DNA of 64,000 nucleotides from Cryobacterium levicorallinum. Lineage in GTDB: Bacteria > Actinomycetota > Actinomycetes > Actinomycetales > Microbacteriaceae. The notes under the pieces are model-generated. The model worked only from the letters and a program-made list of their open reading frames with translations. It was not told where the DNA came from and ran no database searches. Shown here one piece after another: positions 1 through 8,561 of the stretch (positions are counted from its first letter, which is position 1; the number at the start of each line of letters is the position of its first letter). The position numbers and the translations under genes were made by a program. The stretch lies in the NCBI RefSeq assembly GCF_004402405.1, contig NZ_SOFE01000014.1, forward strand, positions 62,001 to 126,000, in the 5' to 3' direction.

Positions 1-54
1 GAGCTGCGACGCGAGCCAGGCGATTCCGAGCTCGTCGTCGTCTGGCGCCACTAG
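1..54 (+). CDS. C-terminal tail of an unidentified protein (cut by window start)
   Basis: The first 17 codons read ELRREPGDSELVVVWRH and stop at TAG, in a frame open from the first base of the window. The stop overlaps the stop codon of the convergent pyrE gene by a few bases, a spacing typical of tightly packed convergent genes. Too little sequence is present to name a family. It could also be a chance open frame. Confidence 0.4.
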   Translation, partial: ELRREPGDSELVVVWRH

Positions 55-599
55 TTCAGCCCCAGGTCCTCAAGGGAGATCGCGGCAAAATAGGGGTAAC
101 CGGCGGCTTCGATCACTTCACGGGCACCGGTGTTGCGATCGACCACGACGGCGACGCCGGCGATCTCAGCGCCGATCTTGAGCAGGGCTTCGATGGCGGC
201 GAGGGGCGACCCCCCGGTCGTCGAAGTGTCTTCGAGCACGATCACGCGCTTGCCGGCGAGTTCGGGGCCCTCGACCTGGCGGCCCCGTCCGTGGTCCTTC
301 GGTTCCTTGCGCACGACGAACGCGTCGTAGCTCGCGCCGCGGGCCACGCCCTGGTGCATGACGGCGGCGGCGATCGGGTCAGCGCCCATGGTCATGCCGC
401 CGACGGCGACGACGTCGGGAACGTCCTGAATCAGGTCGAGCATGACCTGCCCGATGAGCGGGGCGACCCGATGGTCAAGGCTCACCCGGCGCATGTCCAC
501 GTAGTACGTGGCCTTCTTGCCGCTCGTGAGAACGAAGTCGCCGTGAAAAACGGCCTCGGCCGAGATGAAGTCGATGAGTTTCTGCCGCGTATCAGTCAC
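51..599 (-). CDS. pyrE: Orotate phosphoribosyltransferase
   Basis: Cytosolic enzyme of de novo pyrimidine synthesis that joins orotate to PRPP to give orotidine 5'-phosphate. The 182-residue product starts at a GTG and has the usual length for bacterial PyrE. The phosphoribosyltransferase PRPP loop VIVLEDTSTTGGS lies near residues 119-131, and a VVRKEPKDHGRGRQVEG lysine-rich flexible loop precedes it. The frame stays open further upstream but those residues do not resemble PyrE. No Shine-Dalgarno is visible before the GTG; instead TAAACT, a good -10 hexamer, ends 7 bases before it, so the mRNA may be leaderless. It converges with the partial gene at the window start. Confidence 0.93.
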   Translation of the reverse strand: MTDTRQKLIDFISAEAVFHGDFVLTSGKKATYYVDMRRVSLDHRVAPLIGQVMLDLIQDVPDVVAVGGMTMGADPIAAAVMHQGVARGASYDAFVVRKEPKDHGRGRQVEGPELAGKRVIVLEDTSTTGGSPLAAIEALLKIGAEIAGVAVVVDRNTGAREVIEAAGYPYFAAISLEDLGLN

Positions 600-823
600 G
601 CTCGCCAGTTTAGAGCATGGCTCACAGCCCCCAGGAGACAAGGCGGGGCGGGTTTCCTGCGGGGTTGCGAATTTTTGCTCGAGGAGCAGGTGACCCTGCC
701 CCGCCGATCCCCATGAAGGAGTGCACAAACGCAGCCAGTGAGGACGCAGATGGCTCGGTTTCACAAACGGCCCTACGAGGGGCGGATGCGAGAGCGGGAA
801 GTGAAGTGAAGAGGCGGTGGGAG

Positions 824-979
824 TTAGAAGGCGCGAACGAGATTGCGACGCTCGATCTGACGGTAGCCATCGCGGCGAACCTCAACGACGAGGGCGGCGA
901 TGGAGACAACGGCAACGGACAGGAGTGAGATGAGGATGAACACGAGGTGCCTTTCAGAGGAGATGGAGTGGCCCGGCAC
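824..979 (-). CDS. Small single-pass membrane protein
   Basis: A 51-residue open frame from a GTG codon encodes a short hydrophilic start, one hydrophobic helix (HLVFILISLLSVAVVSIAAL, about residues 11-30) and a basic tail containing RRDGYRQ. The positive-inside tail fits a single transmembrane segment. In my recollection small membrane proteins ending in an RDGYR-like tail are common in Microbacteriaceae, but no function is known to me. It is divergent from the LysR gene. Start choice is weak because no ribosome binding site is seen, and the frame remains open upstream. Confidence 0.45.
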   Translation of the reverse strand: MPGHSISSERHLVFILISLLSVAVVSIAALVVEVRRDGYRQIERRNLVRAF

Positions 980-1075
980 GGAGGCGACATTGCTCGTGTA
1001 TGACTCTTTTAGTAGAACACCAACAACCGTGCAGCACAATCGCTTTATGTTGCATGAACTGTTTAGGCTAACTAC

Positions 1076-1990
1076 ATGGACGTGCAACGACTCGAACTAC
1101 TCCGCGAACTCGCCGACCGCGGCAGCGTCACAGCGGTCGCCCTGGCCACCCACCGCACCCCCTCGGCGGTCTCCCAACAGCTCAAGGTGCTCGAACGCGA
1201 AGCCGGTCTGCCGCTCACCCAGCGTCAGGGTCGCGGCCTCGTGCTCACCGACGCCGGCCGTGCGCTCGCCCGCAGCGCAACGGATGTCGCGGTGTCACTC
1301 GCGAAGGCGACCGCCCTCTGGGACGAATTTCGGAACCTCGCCACCGGCGAAGTCAGCCTCGTCACCTTTCCCACCGCCGGCCAGATGCTGCTGCCCGGCG
1401 TGATCAAGCACCTGAGGCCCGGCCTCGTGCTCAATTGCGCCGACGAAGACCCCGAACTGAGCGACTTTCCCGCGTTCACAGCAGAGTACGACATCGTGCT
1501 GGCCCACTCGATGAGTGGGCAGCTTTCCTGGGCCGGCCGCGGCCTGAAAGTGGTGCCGCTGATGACCGAGCCGTTGGATGTGGGGCTGCCGGTGGGGCAT
1601 CCGCTTGAAGATCGCGCCTGGGTGCGTCCGAGCGACCTGATCGGCGAGACCTGGATCGGCGTGACCGACGGGTATCCGTTCGAGCGCATTCTGCACGCGA
1701 TCGAGCAGGAGGCGGGCGCGCGGCTGTCGATGTCGCAGCGGTTCGCCGACCTCGCCCTGATCGAATCGTTCGTGATCGCCGGGCTCGGCATCGCGCTGGT
1801 GCCGCGTTACACCTCCGGCGGCGGCCAGCCCGGCCGCCTCGTGCTGAAGCCCCTGCGCGGAATCGAATCCGAGCGCCAAATCGTGGCCCTCATGCGCCCC
1901 GACCGAGCCGAGCGCCTGGCCGTGCGCACCGTAATAGAAGCCCTGCAATCCGAGGCCGCGAGGGTGCAGCAGTCCCACACCGCCCACTAG
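1076..1990 (+). CDS. LysR-family transcriptional regulator
   Basis: A 304-residue DNA-binding regulator. The N-terminal winged helix-turn-helix covers about residues 1-60, with the LysR signature around TPSAVSQQLKVLEREAGLPL, followed by a periplasmic-binding-protein-like effector domain from about residue 90. Length and domain order are typical of the family. It is convergent with the pyrimidine/beta-alanine degradation operon and separated from it by a strong bidirectional terminator, so control of that operon by this protein is possible but not indicated by promoter placement. Its own divergent partner is the small membrane protein. The effector is unknown. Confidence 0.88.
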   Translation: MDVQRLELLRELADRGSVTAVALATHRTPSAVSQQLKVLEREAGLPLTQRQGRGLVLTDAGRALARSATDVAVSLAKATALWDEFRNLATGEVSLVTFPTAGQMLLPGVIKHLRPGLVLNCADEDPELSDFPAFTAEYDIVLAHSMSGQLSWAGRGLKVVPLMTEPLDVGLPVGHPLEDRAWVRPSDLIGETWIGVTDGYPFERILHAIEQEAGARLSMSQRFADLALIESFVIAGLGIALVPRYTSGGGQPGRLVLKPLRGIESERQIVALMRPDRAERLAVRTVIEALQSEAARVQQSHTAH

Positions 1991-1996
1991 GCCGCC

Positions 1997-2051
1997 GAGA
2001 GCGCAAAAAGTGCCCGATTGGAGGTTCCAATCGGGCACTTTTTGCGCTCTC
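1997..2051. terminator. Bidirectional terminator with a perfect 26-bp stem
   Basis: Bases 1997-2022 and 2026-2051 are exact reverse complements separated by only three bases (GGT). Both arms contain a run of five A or T (positions 2006-2010 and 2038-2043), giving a terminator shape on both strands. It lies between the stop codons of the convergent LysR and mmsA genes. Confidence 0.9.
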
Positions 2052-2062
2052 GCGGGGAGGAA

Positions 2063-3562
2063 CTAGTGGTTCTGGGGGAAGCCCAGGTTGATTCCTCCAT
2101 GGCTCGGGTCGAGCCAACGGCTCGTGACCGCCTTCTCTCTCGTGAAGAAGTTGACGCCGGCGGGGCCGTAGGCCTTCGCGTCGCCGAACAGCGAGTTCTT
2201 CCAGCCGCCGAAGGAGTGGTACGCCACCGGAACCGGAATCGGTACGTTGATGCCGACCATGCCGACCTGCACCTCGTTCTGGAACCGACGAGCGGCCCCG
2301 CCGTCGTTGGTGAAGATCGCGGTGCCGTTGCCGTACTGGCTCGCGTTGATGAGGTCGAGGCCCTCCTGGTAGCTGGCGACGCGCACGATCGACAGCACCG
2401 GTCCGAAGATTTCGTCGAGGTACACGGCGGAGTCCACGCTGACCTTGTCGAACAGGGTCGGGCCGAGCCAGAAGCCGTCGGCGTCTCCATCAACCTCGAT
2501 GTCACGACCGTCGATGACGACGTCGGCACCGTCCGCCGTGGCGATGTCAATGTAGCCGGCGACCTTGTCGCGGTGCACCTTGGTGATCAGCGGGCCCATG
2601 TCGCAGCCGCGCGTGCCGTCACCGACCGTGAGGCCCTTGACGCGCTCGGCGATCTTCGCGATGAGCTCGTCGGCGACGGGCTCGACGGCCACGATGACGC
2701 TGATGGCCATGCAGCGCTCACCGGCGGATCCGAACCCGGCGTTGACGCCGGCATCCGCTGCCAGGTCGAGGTCGGCATCGGGCAGCACGAGCATGTGGTT
2801 CTTGGCGCCACCGAGGGACTGCACGCGCTTGCCGTGCTTGGCCGCGGTCTCATAGATGTAGCGGGCGATCGGCGTGGAGCCGACGAACGAGATCGCCTGC
2901 ACGTCGGGGTGCACGAGCAGCGCGTCGACGGCTTCCTTGTCGCCGTGCACCACGTTGAGCACACCGGCGGGCAGGCCGGCCTCGGTGAACAGCTCGGCGA
3001 GCCAGTTCGACGCTGACGGGTCCTTTTCGCTCGGCTTGAGCACGACGGTGTTGCCGGCCGCGATGGCGATCGGGAAGTACCAGAGCGGCACCATCGCCGG
3101 AAAGTTGAACGGGCTGATGATACCGACCACGCCGAGCGGCTGGCGCAGCGTGTAGACGTCGACGCCGGTCGAGACGTTCTCGGAGTACTCGCCCTTGGAG
3201 AGGTGCGGCATGCCGAGCGCGAATTCTACGACCTCGAGGCCGCGAATGATCTCACCGAGCGCATCGGAGGTGACCTTGCCGTGTTCGGCCGTGAGAATTT
3301 CGGCCAGGTCGCCCTTGCGCGCGTTGAGCAGTTCGCGGAAATTGAACATGATGGTCTGGCGGCGAGCCTGGCTCATGTCGCGCCAGGCCGGGTAGGCGGC
3401 CTGGGCGACCGCGACGGCAGCGTCGAGATCGGCCGTGCTCGCGAGCAATACGTTCTTGGCGACTTTGCCGGTGGCCGGGTTGTAAACCGGCGCGGTGCGG
3501 GTGGAGGTGCCGGCGGCAGCTGCGCCGTCGATGTAGTGCTGAATGGTGGGGGTGTCGGTCAT
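2063..3562 (-). CDS. mmsA: CoA-acylating methylmalonate/malonate-semialdehyde dehydrogenase
   Basis: NAD- and CoA-dependent aldehyde dehydrogenase that converts malonate semialdehyde (from beta-alanine) to acetyl-CoA, or methylmalonate semialdehyde to propionyl-CoA. The product has 499 residues. The aldehyde dehydrogenase fold is shown by the PFNFP motif near residue 151 and the nucleophile Cys284 in GSAGERCMA, the CoA-acylating MMSDH form. The ATG is preceded by GAAGGACG, a clear ribosome binding site. It is the last gene of a five-gene minus-strand operon and follows the aminotransferase after 29 bases, which assigns it to the last step of the uracil to acetyl-CoA route. Confidence 0.93.
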   Translation of the reverse strand: MTDTPTIQHYIDGAAAAGTSTRTAPVYNPATGKVAKNVLLASTADLDAAVAVAQAAYPAWRDMSQARRQTIMFNFRELLNARKGDLAEILTAEHGKVTSDALGEIIRGLEVVEFALGMPHLSKGEYSENVSTGVDVYTLRQPLGVVGIISPFNFPAMVPLWYFPIAIAAGNTVVLKPSEKDPSASNWLAELFTEAGLPAGVLNVVHGDKEAVDALLVHPDVQAISFVGSTPIARYIYETAAKHGKRVQSLGGAKNHMLVLPDADLDLAADAGVNAGFGSAGERCMAISVIVAVEPVADELIAKIAERVKGLTVGDGTRGCDMGPLITKVHRDKVAGYIDIATADGADVVIDGRDIEVDGDADGFWLGPTLFDKVSVDSAVYLDEIFGPVLSIVRVASYQEGLDLINASQYGNGTAIFTNDGGAARRFQNEVQVGMVGINVPIPVPVAYHSFGGWKNSLFGDAKAYGPAGVNFFTREKAVTSRWLDPSHGGINLGFPQNH

Positions 3563-3591
3563 GGTGAAACGTCCTTCAGGGTTGACTGCGG

Positions 3592-4947
3592 TTAGGAAAG
3601 CAGGTCGAGGCTGAGCACCTCGTCGTAGATGGCGAGCGCCTCGGCAACTTCGACGTCGGTCACGACGCACGGCGGAACGACGTGGATGCGGTTCTCCATG
3701 AGGAAAGGCAGCAGGCCGCGCCCGAGCAGCTCGGCCTTGACGCGGGCCATGACGGCGCCGCTCACCGGCTCGCGAGTTGCCGGGTCGGCGACGAGTTCGA
3801 GCGCCCAGAACACGCCGACCCCGCGCACCTCGCCGATAATCGGGTGCTTGACCTGCAGGGCTTTCAGCCCAGGCTCGAGCACGTCCCGCCCGATGCGGGC
3901 CGCGTTCTCCACGATGCCCTCGTCGGCCATCGCATCCAGCGCACCGACGATCGACGCCATGGCGAGCGGATGCCCGCTGTAGGTGAGTCCGCCGGGAAAG
4001 ACCGTCTCGTTGAAGGTTGCCGCGATGGCATCGGAGATGATCACGCCTCCGGTCGGTACATAGCCGGAGTTGACGCCCTTGGCGAAGGTGATCAGGTCGG
4101 GCACGACGTCATAGGCCTGAAAAGCGAACCAGTTGCCCGTGCGCCCGAAGCCGCACATGACCTCGTCGAGGATCAGCATGATGCCGTACTTGTCGCAGAG
4201 CGCGCGTACCCCGGGCAGGTAGCCGACCGGCGGCATCATGATTCCGGCGGTGCCGGGAATCGACTCGAGCAGAATAGCGGCAACCGAGGCCACACCCTCA
4301 CCCTGGATGACACGTTCGAGGTGGTGCAGCGCGCGGGCGCATTCCTCCTCTTCGCTGCTCGCCCAGAATTCGCTGCGGTAGAGGAACGGCCCGAAGAAGT
4401 GCACGTGGCCGCGCGCGTACTCGTTGGGAATGCGGCGCCAGTCGCCGGTGGCGACCACGGCCGCCCCGGTGTTGCCGTGATACGACTTATAAAGGGAGAG
4501 CACCTTGTCGCGGCCGGTGTGCAGGCGGGCCATGCGCATGGCGTTTTCATTCGCATCCGCTCCCCCGTTGGTGAAGAAGACCTTGTTGAACCCGGCGGGG
4601 GCGCGATCGGTGATGCGCTGGGCTGCTTCGCCGCGGGCCAGGTTCGCCGTCGACGGCGCAATGGTGGTCAGCAGAGCGGCCTGCTCGGTGATGGCTTTCA
4701 GTACCGACGGATGCTGGTGGCCGATATTCACGTTCACCAACTGACTCGAAAAGTCAAGATACCTGCGACCATCGTGGTCCCAGACGCGACAGCCCAGCCC
4801 GCCAGCGATGACGAGCGGCTTCAGCGCCGCCTGCGCCGACCAGGAATGGAAGACGTGCGCCCGGTCGAGTTCGCTCGTGCGCGCATTGAGGCTCGGCGCC
4901 TCGCCGGTGGCTGCGGGAGGGACGGTGTGTGTGCTGGTGTCAGTCAC
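3592..4947 (-). CDS. Class III aminotransferase, probable beta-alanine transaminase
   Basis: PLP-dependent omega-aminotransferase of 451 residues, a typical class III length. Visible features are the LILDEVMCGFGRTG cofactor segment and the Schiff-base lysine in the following LITFAKGVNSGY segment, with the conserved GLTYSGHPLA motif after it. By context, between hydA/LLM genes and mmsA, its amino donor is most likely beta-alanine with formation of malonate semialdehyde. The family also uses putrescine, GABA or adenosyl substrates, so the substrate is inferred. Start is GTG with AGAAAG upstream. It belongs to the five-gene pyrimidine degradation operon. Confidence 0.88.
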   Translation of the reverse strand: MTDTSTHTVPPAATGEAPSLNARTSELDRAHVFHSWSAQAALKPLVIAGGLGCRVWDHDGRRYLDFSSQLVNVNIGHQHPSVLKAITEQAALLTTIAPSTANLARGEAAQRITDRAPAGFNKVFFTNGGADANENAMRMARLHTGRDKVLSLYKSYHGNTGAAVVATGDWRRIPNEYARGHVHFFGPFLYRSEFWASSEEEECARALHHLERVIQGEGVASVAAILLESIPGTAGIMMPPVGYLPGVRALCDKYGIMLILDEVMCGFGRTGNWFAFQAYDVVPDLITFAKGVNSGYVPTGGVIISDAIAATFNETVFPGGLTYSGHPLAMASIVGALDAMADEGIVENAARIGRDVLEPGLKALQVKHPIIGEVRGVGVFWALELVADPATREPVSGAVMARVKAELLGRGLLPFLMENRIHVVPPCVVTDVEVAEALAIYDEVLSLDLLS

Positions 4948-4992
4948 GTATATCGCTGGCTTTCTGGGTCGGTGATGGTGGAGATGAAAATG

Positions 4993-6009
4993 CTATTTTG
5001 TGGCCATGATGGAATCGGTCATGGCCGGAATCACGGTTTCGCCGTAGACGCGCATCGTTTCTTCCTTGTTGTCGTGCTGCAGATAGCTGGCGAACTGGTC
5101 GACGCCGAGGTCTCTGAGTGCCTCGAGCTTCTCGATGTGGTCTTTCGCGGTGCCGAGCAGGCAGAATCGGTCGACGATCTCGTCGGGCACGAACGCGGCG
5201 TGCTCGTTGCCCGCCTTGCCGTGCTGGTTGTAGTCGTAGCCCTCACGGTTTTTGATGTAGTCGGTGAGGGCCGCGGGAACGATGGAATCGGTGCCGTACT
5301 TGGCCACGATGTCGGCCACGTGGTTGCCGACCATTCCGCCGAACCAGCGGCACTGGTTGCGCATGTGTTCCCAGTCCGAACCGACATAGGCGGGGGCGGC
5401 GACGCAGAATTTGATCGCCATCGGGTCGCGCCCGGCGTTGGAGGCTGCGGTGCGCACGCTCTCGATCATCCACTTGGCGACGTCGAGGTCGGCCATCTGC
5501 AGAATGAAGCCGTCGCCGACCTCGCCGGTGAGTTTGAGCGCGAGCGGACCGTAGGCGGCGACCCAGACCTCGAGGCTCGATCCGCGGCTCCACGGAAACT
5601 GCACCGTGGCCCCGTTGTATTCGACCGGGCGGGAGTTGGCAAGCTCCCGAATGACATGGATCGACTCGCGCAGGGTCTTCAGCGTGGTCGGCGCGCCATT
5701 CGTGGTGCGCACGGCCGAGTCGCCGCGCCCGATGCCGCAGATGGTGCGGTTGCCGTACATCTCGTTGAGAGTTGCATAAGTGGATGCCGTCACCGTCCAG
5801 TCGCGGGTCGCCGGGTTGGTGACCATGGGGCCGACGATGATCTTGCTGGTCTCGGCCAGGATACGGCTGTAGATCACATAGGGTTCCTGCCAGAGCAGAT
5901 GCGAGTCGAAGGTCCAGACGTGACTGAATCCGTGGGCCTCGGCTAGTTTGGCCAGTTGCACGGTGCGCGCCGACGGCGGGTTGGTCTGCAGTACTGCTCC
6001 GAAATCCAT
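4993..6009 (-). CDS. Luciferase-like (LLM) F420-type oxidoreductase in the pyrimidine degradation operon
   Basis: A 338-residue protein of the bacterial luciferase-like superfamily, resembling the uncharacterised group named in TIGR03842 (CPS_4043 family) that I recall as occurring beside dihydropyrimidinase genes. It opens with MDFGAVLQTNPP and carries the barrel motifs WTFDSHLLWQEP, GPMVTNPATRDW and GIGRGDSA expected for F420 or flavin binding. The ribosome binding site GGGGGGAAGAC precedes the ATG. It lies 10 bases after hydA, and no classical dihydropyrimidine dehydrogenase is in the operon. The proposal that it reduces uracil or thymine (or oxidises the dihydro form) is inference from position. 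It might instead act on another pyrimidine. Confidence 0.85.
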   Translation of the reverse strand: MDFGAVLQTNPPSARTVQLAKLAEAHGFSHVWTFDSHLLWQEPYVIYSRILAETSKIIVGPMVTNPATRDWTVTASTYATLNEMYGNRTICGIGRGDSAVRTTNGAPTTLKTLRESIHVIRELANSRPVEYNGATVQFPWSRGSSLEVWVAAYGPLALKLTGEVGDGFILQMADLDVAKWMIESVRTAASNAGRDPMAIKFCVAAPAYVGSDWEHMRNQCRWFGGMVGNHVADIVAKYGTDSIVPAALTDYIKNREGYDYNQHGKAGNEHAAFVPDEIVDRFCLLGTAKDHIEKLEALRDLGVDQFASYLQHDNKEETMRVYGETVIPAMTDSIMATK

Positions 6010-6019
6010 GTCTTCCCCC

Positions 6020-7438
6020 CTAAATCAGATACTGGCTCAGGCCGCGCTTGATATACCGGCCGTCACCCTTGGTGCCGAGATAGGCGAAGCCGTCGACGAC
6101 GACCTTGCCGCGGGAGATGACGGTGTCGACGTGGCCGTCGATCTCGTAGCCCTCCCAGGCGGAGTAGTCCATGTTCATGTGGTGAGTCTTATCGACACCA
6201 ATCGAGGTGTGCCCGTTCGGGTCGTAGATGACCACATCGCCGTCGGCGCCCGGCTGAATCACGCCCTTCTGGCCGTACATGCCGAACATGCGCGCCGGGG
6301 TGGTCGAGCAGACCTCGACCCAGCGTTCGAGCGAGATTTTGCCGTCGACCACGCCCTGGTAGAGCAGGTCCATGCGGTGTTCGACCGACCCGATGCCGTT
6401 GGGAATTTTAGAGAAGTCGGTCAGGCCCATCTCCTTCTGACCCTTCATGCAGAACGGGCAGTGGTCGGTGGAGACCATCTGGATGTCGTTCGTGGCGAGG
6501 CTCTGCCACATGTGGTGCTGGTGGCCCTCGGCCTTGGCGCGCAGCGGCGTCGAGCACACCCATTTCGCGCCCTCAAACCCGGGAGCACCGAGATTGTCCT
6601 CGAGCGAGAGGTACAGGTATTGCGGGCAGGTCTCGCCGAAGACATTCTGGCCGTTGTCCCTGGCCTGAGCGATCTGGTCCACGGACTGCTTGGCAGACAC
6701 GTGAACTATATAGAGAGGAGCACCGGTGAGGTTGGCGAGCATGATCGCCCGGTGCGTGGCTTCTTCTTCGGCCTGCCAGGGCCGGGTGAGGCCGTGGTAC
6801 AGCGGGCTGATATTGCCGGCGGCGACGGCCTGCTGTACGAGCAGGTCGATAACGCTGCCGTTCTCGGCGTGCATCATGATCATGCTGCCGTTGGTGGCCG
6901 CGCGCTGCATGGCCTTGACGATCTGGCCGTCGTCGCTGAGAAAGACACCCTTGTAGGCCATGAACAGCTTGAAACTCGAGACGCCCTCGGCGACGAGTTC
7001 GTCCATGGCGGTCAGTGAGCTGTCCTGCACGTCACTGAGAATCTGATGAAAGCCGTAGTCGATGGCGCACTGGCCGGCAGCCTTCTGCTGCCAGGCGGCG
7101 TAGCGCTCGAGCACGTTTTCGCCGGCGTACTGCACGACGAAGTCGACGATGCTCGTGGTGCCGCCCCAGGCGGCGGCGCGGGTTCCGGTTTCGAAGGTGT
7201 CGCTGGCCTGGGTGCCGCCAAACGGCATCTCCATGTGGGTGTGGGCGTCGATGCCGCCGGGAATGACGTACTTGCCGCCGGCGTCGATGACGCGGTCGAC
7301 ATTGCCCGCCACATCGAAGCCGAGCAGGTTCGAGCCGGGCGCGAGCACGGCAGCGATTTTCTCCCCGTCGATCAGCACATCGGCGAGTCCTCGGCCCGTG
7401 GCATTGACCACGGTGCCGTTCTTGATCAAAGTCTTCAT
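6020..7438 (-). CDS. hydA: Dihydropyrimidinase / D-hydantoinase
   Basis: Amidohydrolase that opens dihydrouracil or dihydrothymine to the N-carbamoyl-beta-amino acid. The 472-residue length is typical. Metal ligands are visible: His66 and His68 in DAHTHMEMP, the carbamylated lysine Lys157 in SSFKLFMAYKG, His190 in MMHAENG, His246 in YIVHVSAK and the aspartate in VSTDHCPFC. The ATG follows AGAGGATGCC. A 96-base gap containing a hairpin separates it from the upstream beta-ureidopropionase gene; the LLM gene follows after 10 bases. The operon context favours a dihydropyrimidinase rather than an unspecific hydantoinase role. Confidence 0.94.
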   Translation of the reverse strand: MKTLIKNGTVVNATGRGLADVLIDGEKIAAVLAPGSNLLGFDVAGNVDRVIDAGGKYVIPGGIDAHTHMEMPFGGTQASDTFETGTRAAAWGGTTSIVDFVVQYAGENVLERYAAWQQKAAGQCAIDYGFHQILSDVQDSSLTAMDELVAEGVSSFKLFMAYKGVFLSDDGQIVKAMQRAATNGSMIMMHAENGSVIDLLVQQAVAAGNISPLYHGLTRPWQAEEEATHRAIMLANLTGAPLYIVHVSAKQSVDQIAQARDNGQNVFGETCPQYLYLSLEDNLGAPGFEGAKWVCSTPLRAKAEGHQHHMWQSLATNDIQMVSTDHCPFCMKGQKEMGLTDFSKIPNGIGSVEHRMDLLYQGVVDGKISLERWVEVCSTTPARMFGMYGQKGVIQPGADGDVVIYDPNGHTSIGVDKTHHMNMDYSAWEGYEIDGHVDTVISRGKVVVDGFAYLGTKGDGRYIKRGLSQYLI

Positions 7439-7470
7439 GGCATCCTCTTCGCTGAAAAGTGTCAGGGATA

Positions 7471-7507
7471 GCGGATCCTGCCGACCGGGTCGGTCGGCAG
7501 CCTCCGC
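7471..7507 (-). promoter_or_regulatory. Intra-operon hairpin between beta-ureidopropionase and hydA
   Basis: CTGCCGACC (7478-7486) pairs with GGTCGGCAG (7492-7500) around a 5-base loop, and GCGGA (7471-7475) can extend the stem with TCCGC (7503-7507) across a small internal loop. No U-tract follows, so it looks more like an mRNA stability or processing element than a full terminator. The role is inferred. Confidence 0.5.
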
Positions 7508-7534
7508 AGTGCTGATTTAACTGCGCCGTGCGCT

Positions 7535-8410
7535 TTAAGGGGCGACGAGGGGCGCGTACGAGTCGGGGCGACGGTCGCGGTAGAACTGCCAGTCGCGGCG
7601 CACCTCGCGAATGACGCCGAGGTCGAGGTCACGCACGACGATCTCCTCGGTGTCGGTCGAGGCCCGCTCGCCCACGTAGTTGCCCTTGGGATCAACGAAG
7701 TAGGAGCTGCCGTAAAACGTCACGGCCTCGTCGCCAAACTCTGCCTCTTCGTTGCCGATGCGGTTGTTCGCGCCGACGTAGTACTGGTTGGCGACCGCGG
7801 CGGCTGGCTGCTCGAGCTCCCACAGCCGGTTGGACAGCCCGGGCTTGGTCGCCGAGGGATTGAACACGATTTCCGCGCCGTTCAGGCCGAGCGCCCGCCA
7901 GCCCTCCGGGAAGTGGCGGTCGTAGCAAATATAGACGCCGATCTTGCCGTACTTGGTGTCGAACACCGGGTAGTCGGTGTTGCCGGGGCGAAAGTAGAAC
8001 TTTTCCCAGAACTGGGGCAGGTGCGGAATGTGGTGCTTGCGGTACTTGCCGAGATAGGTTCCGTCGGCATCGATGACCGCGGCGGTGTTGTAGAGCACGC
8101 CGGGCTGTTCTTCTTCGTACATCGGAACGACGATGACCATGTTGTACTCGCTCGCAAGCTTTTGAAACCGTTCGACGATGGGGCCGGGAACGGGCTGCGC
8201 GTAGTCGTAGTACTTGGCGTCCTGCACGATGCCGAAGTAGGGGCCGTGAAAGAGTTCCTGAAAGCAGATCACCTGAACGCCCTGGGCGGCCGCGGTGCGC
8301 ACGAATCCCTCGTGCTTCTGAATCATGGATTCTTCATCACCGGTCCAGGTGGCCTGAGTGATCGCCGTTCGAACGATGTTTCTGGTGTCGGAGGTGGTGC
8401 CGTTGCTCAT
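7535..8410 (-). CDS. Beta-ureidopropionase (nitrilase superfamily amidohydrolase)
   Basis: Hydrolyses N-carbamoyl-beta-alanine to beta-alanine, CO2 and ammonia. The Glu-Lys-Cys nitrilase triad is visible at Glu52 (FQELFHG), Lys125 (GKYRKHHIP) and Cys162 (VYICYDRHFPEG). The chosen ATG gives 291 residues and has GGAAGGCAC about 7 bases upstream; an ATG ten codons earlier is possible but lacks such a site. It is the first gene of the minus-strand operon and is divergent from the MocR regulator. Its place directly before hydA supports the pyrimidine role over other nitrilase-fold amidases. Confidence 0.92.
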   Translation of the reverse strand: MSNGTTSDTRNIVRTAITQATWTGDEESMIQKHEGFVRTAAAQGVQVICFQELFHGPYFGIVQDAKYYDYAQPVPGPIVERFQKLASEYNMVIVVPMYEEEQPGVLYNTAAVIDADGTYLGKYRKHHIPHLPQFWEKFYFRPGNTDYPVFDTKYGKIGVYICYDRHFPEGWRALGLNGAEIVFNPSATKPGLSNRLWELEQPAAAVANQYYVGANNRIGNEEAEFGDEAVTFYGSSYFVDPKGNYVGERASTDTEEIVVRDLDLGVIREVRRDWQFYRDRRPDSYAPLVAP

Positions 8411-8561
8411 GCTGTGCCTTCCACTTGCTTCGTTAGTCAATGACCGTAACGAACCGCGCTGTTCGTATTGTTATTATTTGACGTAAACATTTCAAATGTG
8501 TTTCTCTGTGTATCGCACGCATTAATCATCCTGTCGGCCAACGCACCCAGGGGCAAGGGCA
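8411..8561. promoter_or_regulatory. Divergent promoter region with a palindromic candidate operator
   Basis: This 151-base AT-richer region separates the pyrimidine degradation operon from the MocR gene and must hold both promoters. It contains the 13-base palindrome ACATTTCAAATGT at 8487-8499, close to TTGACGTAAA, which could be a -35 element. MocR proteins usually bind in such shared intergenic regions, so this is the best candidate operator. No binding data can be read from sequence. Confidence 0.5.

Noticed and set aside
642-705. Long-range complementary segments (GGCGGGGCGGGT and ACCCTGCCCCGCC) upstream of pyrE
   Set aside because: Pairing needs a bulge and a 39-base loop, there is no U-tract, and G/C-rich complementarity is expected by chance here. 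Not listed as a terminator or pyrimidine-responsive leader.
3682-5946. A 754-codon plus-strand frame opposite the aminotransferase and LLM genes
   Set aside because: Antisense artefact of the same kind; the minus-strand genes have start sites, motifs and catalytic residues, the plus frame has none.
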